18,733 nt of DNA from RUG626 sp964411785 (GCA_964411785.1 CAYPMJ010000029.1:1-18733), one strand, 5' to 3'. Counted from the stretch's first letter, positions 1 through 6,883 are shown. Notes: generated by a model from the sequence alone, not told the origin. Translations and numbers: made by a program.

Positions 1-2
1 GT

Positions 3-299
3 ATGCTGGATGGCACGGATATCACAGTCCAGTCAGGCTTTTCGGTACTGACGCTCACCGAAGGTCAGACACTGCGGTGCTCCGTAGGAACAGAGATCAT
101 GCTCCGTGTAGGTTCCGCTGTCAGCGCCGGCCCTGACTCTCCCCGTCTCATTGATGAAACCGGCGGGGTGAGCATCACCGCTGAGGGTACTGCTCTTGAA
201 AAGAACCACATGTACATGGTGACGATCGTCAATAACGGCATCACAGCCACTGCCGGCACAGTGAGGGTTATCATACGCGGCGAGTACACCATTGCCTGA
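3..299 (+). CDS. C-terminal part of an unrecognised protein (probably cut by the window start)
   Basis: This is an open frame of 98 codons ending in TGA. The frame is open to the very first base and the ribosome binding site region lies outside the window, so the ATG at 3 may be internal and the protein may start upstream. The visible part is rich in Gly, Thr, Ser and Val with alternating hydrophobic residues, for example VSITAEGTALEKNHMYMVTI. That pattern suggests a small beta-rich domain of the kind found at the end of exported or cell-surface proteins. There is no membrane segment, cysteine cluster or catalytic motif. I do not recognise the family and assign no function. A pair of hairpins follows directly, so this gene probably ends its transcription unit. 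Confidence 0.6.
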   Translation: MLDGTDITVQSGFSVLTLTEGQTLRCSVGTEIMLRVGSAVSAGPDSPRLIDETGGVSITAEGTALEKNHMYMVTIVNNGITATAGTVRVIIRGEYTIA

Positions 300-318
300 A
301 GAAAAAGACACATATGAT

Positions 319-356
319 GACCGGTTCGGACATATTCTCTTATGTCAGGACCGGTC
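319..356 (+). terminator. hairpin after the first gene, probable terminator or 3' stabiliser
   Basis: GACCGGT (319-325) pairs with ACCGGTC (350-356), and GACATA (329-334) with TATGTC (341-346). Between them a T-G wobble and a C-G pair leave one mismatch, giving an almost continuous 16-bp stem with a 6-nt loop. It starts 19 nt after the stop codon of the first gene. The sequence after it has only a short T stretch (AGTTTC), so termination here alone may be partial. Confidence 0.5.
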
Positions 357-365
357 AGTTTCATG

Positions 366-401
366 CTCCTGACGTAATGGTAAGACGTCAGGAGTCTTTT
401 T
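366..401 (+). terminator. intrinsic terminator
   Basis: CTCCTGACGT (366-375) pairs perfectly with ACGTCAGGAG (385-394), with a 9-nt loop, followed by TCTTTTT. It is the second of two tandem hairpins and has the better T-tract. The ribosome binding site of the next gene starts only a few bases later (GAGGAGG at 404-410), so the next gene needs read-through or a promoter I cannot see. Confidence 0.8.
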
Positions 402-420
402 GTGAGGAGGTCGCAGCAAA

Positions 421-1122
421 ATGATAATGGCAGAGGAATACCAGGTGTTCGCAGGCGAGGTCCCCGCCGGACAGCTGACTGTAAAAAAACAGGATCTCAG
501 GACGGAGTTTGAGTTCCGCTCGGAGGGGATCTTTGATGTGTCGAGGCTCATATGTGTTGGTGACAGCGCTGTTGCCTCTATTGGGATCCCTGTTCCCAAG
601 GGCGGTGGGCTGTACCTGAAAAGAAGTTTTTCCAAGGCGGCCCTTGTCGCAATGGGACTGGGAGCTATTCGTCGCTGTCTCCTGGTTCCGGCAGATCAGG
701 ATATATCACAGTATAAAACTGCTCCCCCAGCCCCTGATGTGGACACTGAACCACAGCCAGCCCCAGTCCAGGAGCCTGAGTCTGATCCCATCATGCCGAC
801 GGACGATAGCAGCGACGGGATGAATAATACTTCCAAAGACGCAAACGATAATATGCGGGTACTCGCGCCGTCAGACTTACCTGGCTGGTATCTGGAGCCG
901 GAGCCGGAGCGGTATTTTGAGGCGCCTGAGCTCAAAGACGCCTGCAAGGGGCTCTCAGGAGTGCTTTACTCAGGCGATGGACTGTTAGCCTTTCCCTGGT
1001 CGCCGGAGGAGCCATTCCCGCTGCTCCCGGCCTTCACCGGAGGGACCCCATCCACCCTCGGTGGCCGTAATTACATTCTATACAGACCTGGAGCTTTGAA
1101 CCCGTCTGATAAAAACCGTTGA
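421..1122 (+). CDS. unrecognised protein with acidic Pro-rich linker
   Basis: The product has 233 residues. The start is ATG at 421, 10 nt after GAGGAGG; a second ATG two codons on (427) is possible but more distant from that site. Residues 1-92 form a compact domain with an FAGEVPAGQLTVKKQ stretch, a GIPVPKGGGLYLKR turn and hydrophobic strands. I have a general impression that similar N-terminal modules occur in uncharacterised Clostridia proteins, but I cannot name a family. Residues 98-145 are a disordered Pro/Asp/Glu-rich linker (PAPDVDTEPQPAPVQEPESD). Residues 150-233 form a second part rich in Pro, Gly and aromatics (PGWYLEPEPERYFEAPE). There is no signal peptide or membrane segment, so it is probably cytoplasmic. 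Function unknown. The gene stands between a terminator and the ireB promoter and is likely monocistronic. Confidence 0.75.
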   Translation: MIMAEEYQVFAGEVPAGQLTVKKQDLRTEFEFRSEGIFDVSRLICVGDSAVASIGIPVPKGGGLYLKRSFSKAALVAMGLGAIRRCLLVPADQDISQYKTAPPAPDVDTEPQPAPVQEPESDPIMPTDDSSDGMNNTSKDANDNMRVLAPSDLPGWYLEPEPERYFEAPELKDACKGLSGVLYSGDGLLAFPWSPEEPFPLLPAFTGGTPSTLGGRNYILYRPGALNPSDKNR

Positions 1123-1139
1123 AAAACCGCAATTTTATC

Positions 1140-1167
1140 TTTACAGCGGGAAAATATTTGCTATAAT
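1140..1167 (+). promoter_or_regulatory. sigma-A type promoter of ireB
   Basis: TTTACA (1140-1145), a 16-bp spacer and TATAAT (1162-1167), with an extended -10 (TGC directly before TATAAT). The predicted transcript start is near 1174, about 50 nt ahead of the ireB start. The box sequences and spacer length are the same as in the promoter in front of rpsO (4077-4104). Confidence 0.8.
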
Positions 1168-1226
1168 AAGAGAGTGGGAGATGTTCTCTCCATAAGTGCA
1201 ACGCCGTCGAGAAGGAGGAAACGGGA

Positions 1227-1481
1227 ATGGACATGGACAACTACACCAGGAAGTTTGAAGTCGTCGATAAAAATATTGGGATTCGGGAGATAATGATCTC
1301 GGTTTACGATTCCCTTAAGCTGAAGGGCTACAACCCCGTTAACCAGATCGTCGGCTACATTCTGTCAGAAGACCCAACCTACATCACAAACTACAATAAC
1401 GCCAGAAGCCTCATTTGCCGCATAGACCGCGATGAGCTTCTTCAGGAGCTTGTGATAAGCTATCTGGAACGTGACGAGTAA
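1227..1481 (+). CDS. ireB: IreB family regulatory phosphoprotein (DUF965/UPF0297)
   Basis: The product has 84 residues, the normal size for the family. The ATG at 1227 is 7 nt after AAGGAGGA; the in-frame ATG at 1233 is too far from that site. The family signature is clear: LKGYNPVNQIVGYILSEDP, then YITNYNNARSLI and RDELLQELV. In Enterococcus, IreB is a small cytoplasmic protein phosphorylated near its N-terminus by the PASTA kinase IreK and opposed by the phosphatase IreP, and it tunes cephalosporin and cell-wall stress resistance. Thr7 in NYTRKF is the only N-terminal Thr here and is the candidate phosphosite (inference). In many Firmicutes this gene leads an operon with the RuvX-like nuclease and a DUF1292 gene. 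Here it has its own promoter and terminator and those partners are absent. Confidence 0.93.
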   Translation: MDMDNYTRKFEVVDKNIGIREIMISVYDSLKLKGYNPVNQIVGYILSEDPTYITNYNNARSLICRIDRDELLQELVISYLERDE

Positions 1482-1568
1482 GCTCCGCAGTGCGGTTCAG
1501 ATTTTCCGAAAAGGATAAAGGGCTGTCCTCACGGAGATCAGGTTTAAAATTGAATTGATTTAAGCGGG

Positions 1569-1605
1569 CTGTCCTGAGGCGTGAATCGCATCAGGACAGT
1601 TTTTT
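1569..1605 (+). terminator. intrinsic terminator of ireB
   Basis: CTGTCCTGA (1569-1577) pairs with TCAGGACAG (1591-1599). An inner GCG/CGC extends the stem past one mismatch, and TTTTTT follows (1600-1605). It lies 88 nt after the ireB stop. GGGCTGTCCT also occurs once about 50 nt upstream, so an alternative pairing with the right arm is possible. Confidence 0.88.
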
Positions 1606-1706
1606 ATCCCCGTTACGTACGACAGCAGCGGCAAAATGCGCTTAAATCCGCATATTTCATAAGGAGTTTCAAAGTTATTCCGACAGGTGAAAATTAAAAG
1701 ATGGTA

Positions 1707-1735
1707 TTGCATTTTGTGCTGCAGTAGACTACAAT
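1707..1735 (+). promoter_or_regulatory. possible mnmG promoter
   Basis: TTGCAT (1707-1712), a 17-bp spacer and TACAAT (1730-1735). The -10 box is good and the -35 box weak. A transcript start near 1742 would leave a short leader carrying the GAGGTGG ribosome binding site (1754-1760). It would also place the upstream TTG at 1740 outside the mRNA, which supports the start chosen for mnmG. Confidence 0.35.
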
Positions 1736-1769
1736 ATCGTTGAAATCGACTGAGAGGTGGCTGGAACGG

Positions 1770-3635
1770 TTGTATAATGCGGGAAGCTGCGATGTGGCCG
1801 TCATAGGAGCGGGACACGCTGGTATCGAGGCGGCTCTGGCGTCGTCACGCATGGGTATGCGGGTAGTGTGCTTTACCATCAACCTTGACGCGGTGGGAAA
1901 TATGCCCTGCAACCCCGCTATAGGCGGAACAGCCAAAGGACACCTTGTGCGTGAACTCTCCGCTCTTGGCGGTGAGATGCCCCGCGCCGCAGACAGAGCA
2001 TGTATACAGTACAGAATGCTTAACCGGGGAAAGGGTCCCGCCGTTTACTCCCTCCGGGCACAGGCGGACAGACGTGAATATCAGCGCATCATGAAGGAGA
2101 CACTGGAGCAGCAGGAGGGGCTTCATCTGCTCCAGGCTGAGGTGGCTGACATTCTCTCGGAAGATGGACACGTCACCGGAGTAGTCACCACCTCCGGCGG
2201 ACTGTGGAGCTGCCGGGCGGTCATTCTCTGCACTGGAACATACCTGCGAGGCAGGACCATAGTGGGCGATGTAGTCAGCGAGAGCGGCCCGGACGGTCTG
2301 CACGCCTCGCTTCCGCTGGCGTCATCGCTCCTCAGACTTGGACTTGATATGCGTCGCTTCAAAACCGGAACCCCGCCCAGGGTCAACCGGCGCTCAGTGG
2401 ACTTCTCAAAAACAGAGCTTCAGTCCGGGGATGAACACCCTGAGCCATTCACCTTCGACGGTCCGGAGCCGCCCCCGAACAGGGCTGTCTGCTATCTCAC
2501 CTACACAAATCAGAATACCCATGACATAATCCGCCGTAACCTCTCCCGTTCTCCGCTTTACAGCGGGATTATTGACGGTGTGGGCCCAAGATACTGTCCA
2601 TCCATTGAGACAAAAATTGTCACTTTCCCGGAGAAGTCGCGGCATCAGCTTTTCCTGGAGCCAATGGGCCTTGGCACAGAGGAGCTGTATATTCAGGGGC
2701 TCTCCTCATCACTCCCTGAGGACGTTCAGCTGGAGATTCTGCACTCGATAGCGGGCCTGGAGAACGCCGAGGTACAGCGGTTTGGCTACGCCATTGAGTA
2801 CGACTGTGCAGATCCGACGCAGCTTCGGCAGACGCTTGAAACGAAAAAGCTTGCAGGTCTTTACGGAGCCGGGCAGTTCAACGGCAGCTCAGGCTATGAG
2901 GAGGCGGCTGTACAGGGCTTCGTCGCCGGAGCGAATGCGGCATTAAAGCTCCGGGGTGATCCCCCACTGGTTCTGGACAGGGCGAGCTCATACATTGGAA
3001 CTCTCATAGATGACCTGACCACCAAAGGGACAAACGAGCCGTACCGGATGATGACCTCACGTTCTGAATACCGCCTTGTGCTCAGGCAGGACAACGCAGA
3101 TCTCCGTCTATGTGAGACAGGGCGCCGCCTTGGGCTGGTGTCTGAGGAACGAGCAAGGGCTGTGCGTGAAAAATACGCTGCAGTGGAACAGGAAATAGAG
3201 AGACTTGAGACTGTCTATCTCTCACCGGAGCGGGCAAACGGCTTGCTTCGAGTGCTTGGAGAGACTGAGGTCAGATCAGGTACATCCCTCGCCGCACTGA
3301 TACGGCGTCCACACGTCAGCTACGACAGCACAGCCCCCCTGGATCCTGGTCGTCCCGCACTCCCGCGTGGCGCTGCGACGGAAACTGAGATTCAGATCAA
3401 ATATGCGGGGTACATTGAGAAGCAGCAACGGCAGATAAAGGAGTTCCGCCGTCTGGAGGAGAAAAAGCTGCCTGCGGATCTGGACTACGCCAGCATCCAT
3501 GGTCTCAGACTGGAGGCACGTCAGAAGCTCGCTGCAATTCGTCCTGAAAATCTTGGGCAGGCATCGCGGGTATCCGGTGTATCCCCAGCTGACATTGCGG
3601 CGCTTATGGTAACTCTTGGACGGGAAAATAATTGA
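1770..3635 (+). CDS. mnmG: tRNA uridine-5-carboxymethylaminomethyl modification enzyme MnmG (GidA)
   Basis: This is a FAD-dependent enzyme that, with the GTPase MnmE, builds the aminomethyl group on wobble uridine 34 of certain tRNAs. The N-terminal FAD-binding Rossmann motif is DVAVIGAGHAGIEAAL. The MnmG signature CNPAIGGTAKGHLVREL and the conserved RMLNRGKGPAV, LCTGTYLRG and KTGTPPRV segments are present. The C-terminal helical domain that contacts MnmE and tRNA ends with YASIHGLRLEARQKL and VSGVSPADIAALMV. From the TTG at 1770 the protein has 621 residues, typical of the family. This start is preferred because GAGGTGG lies 9 nt upstream. The frame extends to another TTG at 1740, which has no ribosome binding site. 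mnmE and rsmG, frequent neighbours, are not here. A rubredoxin gene follows after 62 nt with no terminator between them. Confidence 0.96.
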   Translation: MYNAGSCDVAVIGAGHAGIEAALASSRMGMRVVCFTINLDAVGNMPCNPAIGGTAKGHLVRELSALGGEMPRAADRACIQYRMLNRGKGPAVYSLRAQADRREYQRIMKETLEQQEGLHLLQAEVADILSEDGHVTGVVTTSGGLWSCRAVILCTGTYLRGRTIVGDVVSESGPDGLHASLPLASSLLRLGLDMRRFKTGTPPRVNRRSVDFSKTELQSGDEHPEPFTFDGPEPPPNRAVCYLTYTNQNTHDIIRRNLSRSPLYSGIIDGVGPRYCPSIETKIVTFPEKSRHQLFLEPMGLGTEELYIQGLSSSLPEDVQLEILHSIAGLENAEVQRFGYAIEYDCADPTQLRQTLETKKLAGLYGAGQFNGSSGYEEAAVQGFVAGANAALKLRGDPPLVLDRASSYIGTLIDDLTTKGTNEPYRMMTSRSEYRLVLRQDNADLRLCETGRRLGLVSEERARAVREKYAAVEQEIERLETVYLSPERANGLLRVLGETEVRSGTSLAALIRRPHVSYDSTAPLDPGRPALPRGAATETEIQIKYAGYIEKQQRQIKEFRRLEEKKLPADLDYASIHGLRLEARQKLAAIRPENLGQASRVSGVSPADIAALMVTLGRENN

Positions 3636-3697
3636 GCATAACCATAAAAAATGGCGTCTGAGTGCCTTGCAATATATAACCAGGAAGGAGTGGCAGT

Positions 3698-3859
3698 ATG
3701 GCAAAGTACCTGTGTGAGCTGTGTGGGTACATCTACGACACGAAGCTTGGGGATCCCGACAACAGCATTCCGCCGGAAACTGAGTTTGATCAGCTCCCGG
3801 AAGATTGGGAGTGTCCCATCTGTGGTGCTGCTAAGCCCGATTTCACCGAAATGGATTGA
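3698..3859 (+). CDS. rubredoxin
   Basis: This is a 53-residue small electron-transfer protein. The ATG at 3698 is 7 nt after AAGGAG (3685-3690) and the stop is TGA at 3857-3859. It has the two Cys pairs that hold a single iron atom: CELCGY (Cys6, Cys9) and CPICGA (Cys39, Cys42). The family core Y-x-Y-D, the acidic GDPDN segment, the PEDWECPICG ending and the aromatic residues around the site are all present. Rubredoxins in anaerobes feed electrons to peroxide- or superoxide-detoxifying enzymes and other redox partners. No partner gene is adjacent, so the acceptor is unknown. It may be co-transcribed with mnmG, since the 62-nt gap contains no hairpin. The identification is secure. Confidence 0.96.
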   Translation: MAKYLCELCGYIYDTKLGDPDNSIPPETEFDQLPEDWECPICGAAKPDFTEMD

Positions 3860-3872
3860 CCCGCCGCACCCC

Positions 3873-3908
3873 ATGGAGGAACCGCTGCTGAAAGCGCGGT
3901 TCCTCCAT
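3873..3908 (+). terminator. terminator hairpin after rubredoxin
   Basis: A perfect 13-bp stem: ATGGAGGAACCGC (3873-3885) with GCGGTTCCTCCAT (3896-3908), loop of 10 nt. It starts 14 nt after the stop. The downstream bases (TCCATTTC) are only modestly T-rich. It is symmetrical enough to act on either strand. Confidence 0.7.
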
Positions 3909-3981
3909 TCCATTTCAAAACTGCTTTCGCTTAAGCTTCAGGTCTGGCCGCATTTATGCTCTCGGCAGGGCCTCAGCCAAA

Positions 3982-4041
3982 GCGCAGGAAAGATATTTCA
4001 CATCTCCGCTGCTTCCAGCAAAAGCTGGTTTGCGCCTTTTT
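3982..4041 (+). terminator. second, composite terminator-like structure
   Basis: An outer stem GCGCA (3982-3986)/TGCGC (4031-4035) encloses a tight hairpin CCAGC-AAAA-GCTGG (4015-4028). C and TTTTT (4037-4041) follow. It lies ahead of the rpsO promoter and may back up the hairpin at 3873. The rest of the 354-nt gap between rubredoxin and rpsO holds only this, the promoter and the rpsO leader; no small ORF is convincing. Confidence 0.4.
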
Positions 4042-4076
4042 GAGCACAGAAGCAGCAGAATATTTCGGGAAAGCGC

Positions 4077-4104
4077 TTTACAAAGGTGAAAAATGTGCTA
4101 TAAT
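4077..4104 (+). promoter_or_regulatory. promoter of the rpsO-pnp operon
   Basis: TTTACA (4077-4082), a 16-bp spacer and TATAAT (4099-4104), again with an extended -10 (TG one base before the -10). The predicted transcript start is near 4111, leaving a leader of about 103 nt before rpsO. It has the same boxes and spacing as the ireB promoter. Confidence 0.82.
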
Positions 4105-4110
4105 AAATCT

Positions 4111-4213
4111 GTTTGCCCCTCCGCCTGGTTTTGGGAGTATGTCCGGATGTCTTCCGGTCCCCCTCACCCATTACCCGGAGGTGTGGGTATGTATGATTGA
4201 AAGGGGAAAAAAC
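4111..4213 (+). promoter_or_regulatory. rpsO 5' leader, candidate S15 autoregulatory RNA
   Basis: The leader contains a hairpin CCGGA-TGTCT-TCCGG (4143-4157). A second stem ACCCA (4166-4170)/TGGGT (4184-4188) has a loop carrying GGAGG. The ribosome binding site is weak (AAAGGGG at 4200-4206). Ribosomal protein S15 represses its own mRNA through structured leaders in several bacteria, and the leader length and paired elements fit that idea. I cannot match it to a specific described S15 leader class. Confidence 0.35.
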
Positions 4214-4480
4214 ATGATAACCAAGGAACAGAAAACCACAGTCATTGAGTCCAACCGCCGCAGCGACAACGACACAGGCTCGCCTGAGGTCCAGATCGCC
4301 ATTCTCACCGAGCGCATCAACCAGCTCACTGAGCATCTGAAGGTTCATCAGAAGGACAACCACAGCCGTCTGGGGATGTATAAGATGATCGGTAAGCGCC
4401 GCCGTCTGCTGGACTACCTGAAGGAGAAGGACATCGAGCGTTACCGCAGCATCATTACCAAGCTTGGTATACGTAAGTAA
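4214..4480 (+). CDS. rpsO: 30S ribosomal protein S15
   Basis: The product has 88 residues, the standard length. S15 is a primary binder of 16S rRNA in the central domain and organises the S6/S18 platform. The family core is intact: DTGSPEVQIAILTERINQLTEHLK, HQKDNHSRLGMYKMIGKRRRLLDYL and the C-terminal YRSIITKLGIRK. The frame stays open for 86 codons upstream. However, the ATG at 4214 follows AAAGGGG at a sensible distance and reproduces the known N-terminus (MITKEQK), so the upstream extension is discarded. It is followed by pnp after 195 nt with two RNA structures between them, the conserved rpsO-pnp arrangement. Confidence 0.98.
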   Translation: MITKEQKTTVIESNRRSDNDTGSPEVQIAILTERINQLTEHLKVHQKDNHSRLGMYKMIGKRRRLLDYLKEKDIERYRSIITKLGIRK

Positions 4481-4500
4481 GCACTGACCGCGTGGCTTTT

Positions 4501-4537
4501 CCGGGTCCGCGCCCGGCACTCACGGAAGCGGACCCGG
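4501..4537 (+). terminator. rpsO-pnp intercistronic hairpin (attenuator or processing site)
   Basis: A GC-only style stem CCGGGTCCGC (4501-4510) pairs perfectly with GCGGACCCGG (4528-4537), loop of 17 nt, starting 20 nt after rpsO. No T-tract follows (GCCTGGAATTGG), so it is unlikely to be a strong intrinsic terminator. It more likely protects the rpsO 3' end or attenuates transcription partially. It would let rpsO message outnumber pnp message. Confidence 0.55.
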
Positions 4538-4560
4538 GCCTGGAATTGGAAGTAATTGGA

Positions 4561-4650
4561 GACGCGCCATTTTAGTATTTGAAGTTGGTCCTGTGCGCTT
4601 TGAGACAGGCAGTATCCACAGAACCGTCTTCAAGTGCTAAAATTCGCGGC
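4561..4650 (+). promoter_or_regulatory. long imperfect inverted repeat in the pnp leader
   Basis: Positions 4561-4595 pair with 4617-4650 to give one long stem. It has about 27 Watson-Crick pairs and 3 G-T wobbles, broken by three single mismatches and one 2x1 internal loop, with a 21-nt apical loop. Perfect runs include ATTTTAG (4569-4575)/CTAAAAT, TTGAAG (4579-4584)/CTTCAA and CTGTG (4591-4595)/CACAG. The stem ends 10 nt before the pnp ribosome binding site (AAAGGAG, 4661-4667). A duplex this long is a natural RNase III substrate. In Escherichia coli the pnp leader is cut by RNase III and then used by PNPase to repress itself. The same logic here is inference. Confidence 0.75.
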
Positions 4651-4675
4651 TCCGGAATTGAAAGGAGTACAAAAG

Positions 4676-6817
4676 TTGATAATTACCCACAGAGAATTTC
4701 CCAATTACCGCAAGTATGAAATGGAGCTGGCCGGGAGGCCGTTGAAGCTGGAGATTGGCAAGCTGGCAGAGCTGTGCAACGCCTCAGTCCTCGTGACCTA
4801 CGGCGAGACAACTGTTCTTGTCACAGCTGTCGCGTCCCCACGTCCCAAGGACGGAATCGACTACTTCCCCCTGTCCGTGGAGTTTGAGGAGAAGCTCTAT
4901 GCCGTGGGTCGTATCCCCGGCAGCTTTAACCGCCGGGAGGGCAAGCCCTCAGAGAAGGGCACGCTTGCCTCCAGGATGATCGACCGCCCCATGAGGCCGC
5001 TCTTCCCGGCTGATCTGCGCAATGACGTTGTAATAACCTGTACCGTCATGAGCATGGACTACGACTGCGCACCTGAGATCGCCGCAATGATCGGTGCATC
5101 CGCGGCTGTGTCCATCTCGGATATTCCATTTGCCGGACCTATTGCCGGAGTTGGCCTGGGCCTTAAGGACGGAAGATATCTCATTAACCCCACTCAGGAT
5201 GAACGCGCTACCTCGGAGATGTACTGCACTATTGCCGCTACCCGCGATAAGATCGTCATGATTGAGGCCGGCGGAAATGAGATACCTGAGGATGTGATGT
5301 TCAATGGTATTGTGGCAGCTCACGAGGCGATCAAGCCCGTCATAGCTCTCATTGACAGGATGGTCGCTGAGGTTGGTAAGCCCAAGTTTGAATATGAACA
5401 CGCCTCCTGGAATCAGGAGCTGTTTGACAAGATTGTTGAACGTCATCTTGACGACGTTCGCTACGCCATGGACACTGATGACAAAAATGTCCGTGAGGAA
5501 AGATATAACGCCATTGTCGAGAAGATGCTGGAGGAATTCGGCGAGGACTACCCGGAGCTGCCCACAATGCTTGAGGAAATAACCTACAAGATTCAGAAGA
5601 AGGTAGTGAAGGAGTGGCTGCTCCAGGGCAAACGCGTTGACGGCCGCGCAATGAACGAAATTCGTCCGCTTGCCGCTGAGGTCGGTGTTCTGCCGCGTGT
5701 GCATGGGTCCGGTCTTTTCACAAGGGGTCAGACGCAGGTGCTGTCCGTATGTACGCTCGCCACTCTGTCTGCCTCTCAGAAGCTTGACACCATTTTTGAA
5801 GAGGAGTCAAAGCGCTATATACACCACTACAACTTCCCCAGCTACTCGGTGGGTGAGGCGCGTCCTTCAAGGAGTATCTCACGGCGCGAGGTTGGCCACG
5901 GCGCTCTTGCTGAGAAAGCCCTTGAGCCGGTCATCCCGTCTGAGGAGGAGTTCCCATACACCATCCGTGTAGTGAGCGAGGTGCTCTCCTCTAACGGTTC
6001 TACTTCACAAGGTTCCATCTGCGGCTCCACCCTGGCTCTCATGGACGCCGGCGTACCGATCAAGGCGCCGGTGGCCGGCATCTCCTGCGGACTCATCCAC
6101 GACGATGAGGGCGGCTGGAAAACATTCATTGATATACAGGGTGTAGAGGACTTCCACGGCGAGATGGACTTTAAGGTTGCCGGTACAAAGAAGGGCATCA
6201 CGGCCATTCAGATGGACCTTAAAAACGACGGACTCACCTATGATATTATCAAGAGCGCTTTTGAGATGACGAGAGAGGCCAGAATACAGATTCTGGATGA
6301 GGTGATTTTGCCGGTCATTTCCGAGCCCCGCGGGGAGCTTGCCAAGACAGCGCCTAAGATGATCTCCATGCGGATAGACCCGGACAAAATCCGTGAGGTC
6401 ATAGGCTCCGGTGGAAAGGTCATTCAGAAGATATGCGCCGACACGGGCTGCAAAATAGACATTGACGATGACGGGAGCGTCTTCATAGCCCATCAGGACA
6501 TAGAGGCCTGCCGTGCAGCGAAACGCATTATAGACAACATCGTGTTCGTGCCTGAAGTCGGAAAGCTCTATTGGGGACAGTGCGTGCGTATCATTCCCAT
6601 CGGGGCTTTTGTGGAGCTGACTCCCGGAAAGGACGCCATGTGTCACATCAAGGATCTTGAGTTCAAGCGTACCGAGAAGGTAGAGGATGTGCTGAACGTG
6701 GGTGACTGGACGTGGGTCAAATTCCTTGGTATAGATGATCGCGGACGCTGGAATATCTCCCGCAAGGAAGCCATTCGCGAGAGGGAACAGCAGGGCTTGC
6801 CCATCGATCGCCCGTAA
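4676..6817 (+). CDS. pnp: polyribonucleotide nucleotidyltransferase (PNPase)
   Basis: This is a phosphorolytic 3'-to-5' exoribonuclease, a trimer active in mRNA decay and RNA quality control. From the TTG at 4676 (8 nt after AAAGGAG) the protein has 713 residues, normal for the family; the frame extends to a GTG at 4634 with no ribosome binding site. Domains in order are RNase PH 1 (about 10-140), the helical linker (145-240), RNase PH 2 (about 310-540), KH (about 552-612, with IGSGGKVIQ) and S1 (about 620-690, with GAFVELTPGKDAMCHI). The second PH core has FTRGQTQ, YNFPSYSVGEARPSR, RREVGHGALAEKAL and SSNGSTSQGS. Its metal-binding aspartates are kept in EDFHGEMDFKVAGT. The position after rpsO is conserved. 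The long leader duplex suggests post-transcriptional autoregulation. Confidence 0.97.
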   Translation: MIITHREFPNYRKYEMELAGRPLKLEIGKLAELCNASVLVTYGETTVLVTAVASPRPKDGIDYFPLSVEFEEKLYAVGRIPGSFNRREGKPSEKGTLASRMIDRPMRPLFPADLRNDVVITCTVMSMDYDCAPEIAAMIGASAAVSISDIPFAGPIAGVGLGLKDGRYLINPTQDERATSEMYCTIAATRDKIVMIEAGGNEIPEDVMFNGIVAAHEAIKPVIALIDRMVAEVGKPKFEYEHASWNQELFDKIVERHLDDVRYAMDTDDKNVREERYNAIVEKMLEEFGEDYPELPTMLEEITYKIQKKVVKEWLLQGKRVDGRAMNEIRPLAAEVGVLPRVHGSGLFTRGQTQVLSVCTLATLSASQKLDTIFEEESKRYIHHYNFPSYSVGEARPSRSISRREVGHGALAEKALEPVIPSEEEFPYTIRVVSEVLSSNGSTSQGSICGSTLALMDAGVPIKAPVAGISCGLIHDDEGGWKTFIDIQGVEDFHGEMDFKVAGTKKGITAIQMDLKNDGLTYDIIKSAFEMTREARIQILDEVILPVISEPRGELAKTAPKMISMRIDPDKIREVIGSGGKVIQKICADTGCKIDIDDDGSVFIAHQDIEACRAAKRIIDNIVFVPEVGKLYWGQCVRIIPIGAFVELTPGKDAMCHIKDLEFKRTEKVEDVLNVGDWTWVKFLGIDDRGRWNISRKEAIREREQQGLPIDRP

Positions 6818-6846
6818 GATAAGAGGACCTGCGGCGTGTCGGTTCA

Positions 6847-6883
6847 CCGGACGGGGCTGTGGGGAACCCACGGCCCCGTTCGG
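6847..6883 (+). terminator. terminator or processing hairpin after pnp
   Basis: A 17-bp stem (6847-6863 with 6867-6883, two G-T wobbles) closed by a GAA triloop, centred on GTGGG-GAA-CCCAC. TCCTTTT follows 14 nt later. The bases AAGAGGAC (6821-6828) can also pair with GTCCTTTT (6895-6902), enclosing the hairpin in a larger structure. It probably ends much of the pnp message. trkA starts 51 nt after the stem, so read-through is possible. Confidence 0.6.

Noticed and set aside
1701..1727. Eight-codon leader peptide ahead of mnmG
   Set aside because: A weak AGGTGA precedes its ATG but no attenuator follows, and the likely promoter lies within it.
1740..1769. Upstream TTG start for mnmG
   Set aside because: No ribosome binding site precedes it, while GAGGTGG is well placed for the TTG at 1770, and the probable transcript start is near 1742.
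3956..4213. 86-residue N-terminal extension of S15
   Set aside because: The extension crosses the promoter and leader of rpsO, and S15 is normally 88-89 residues.
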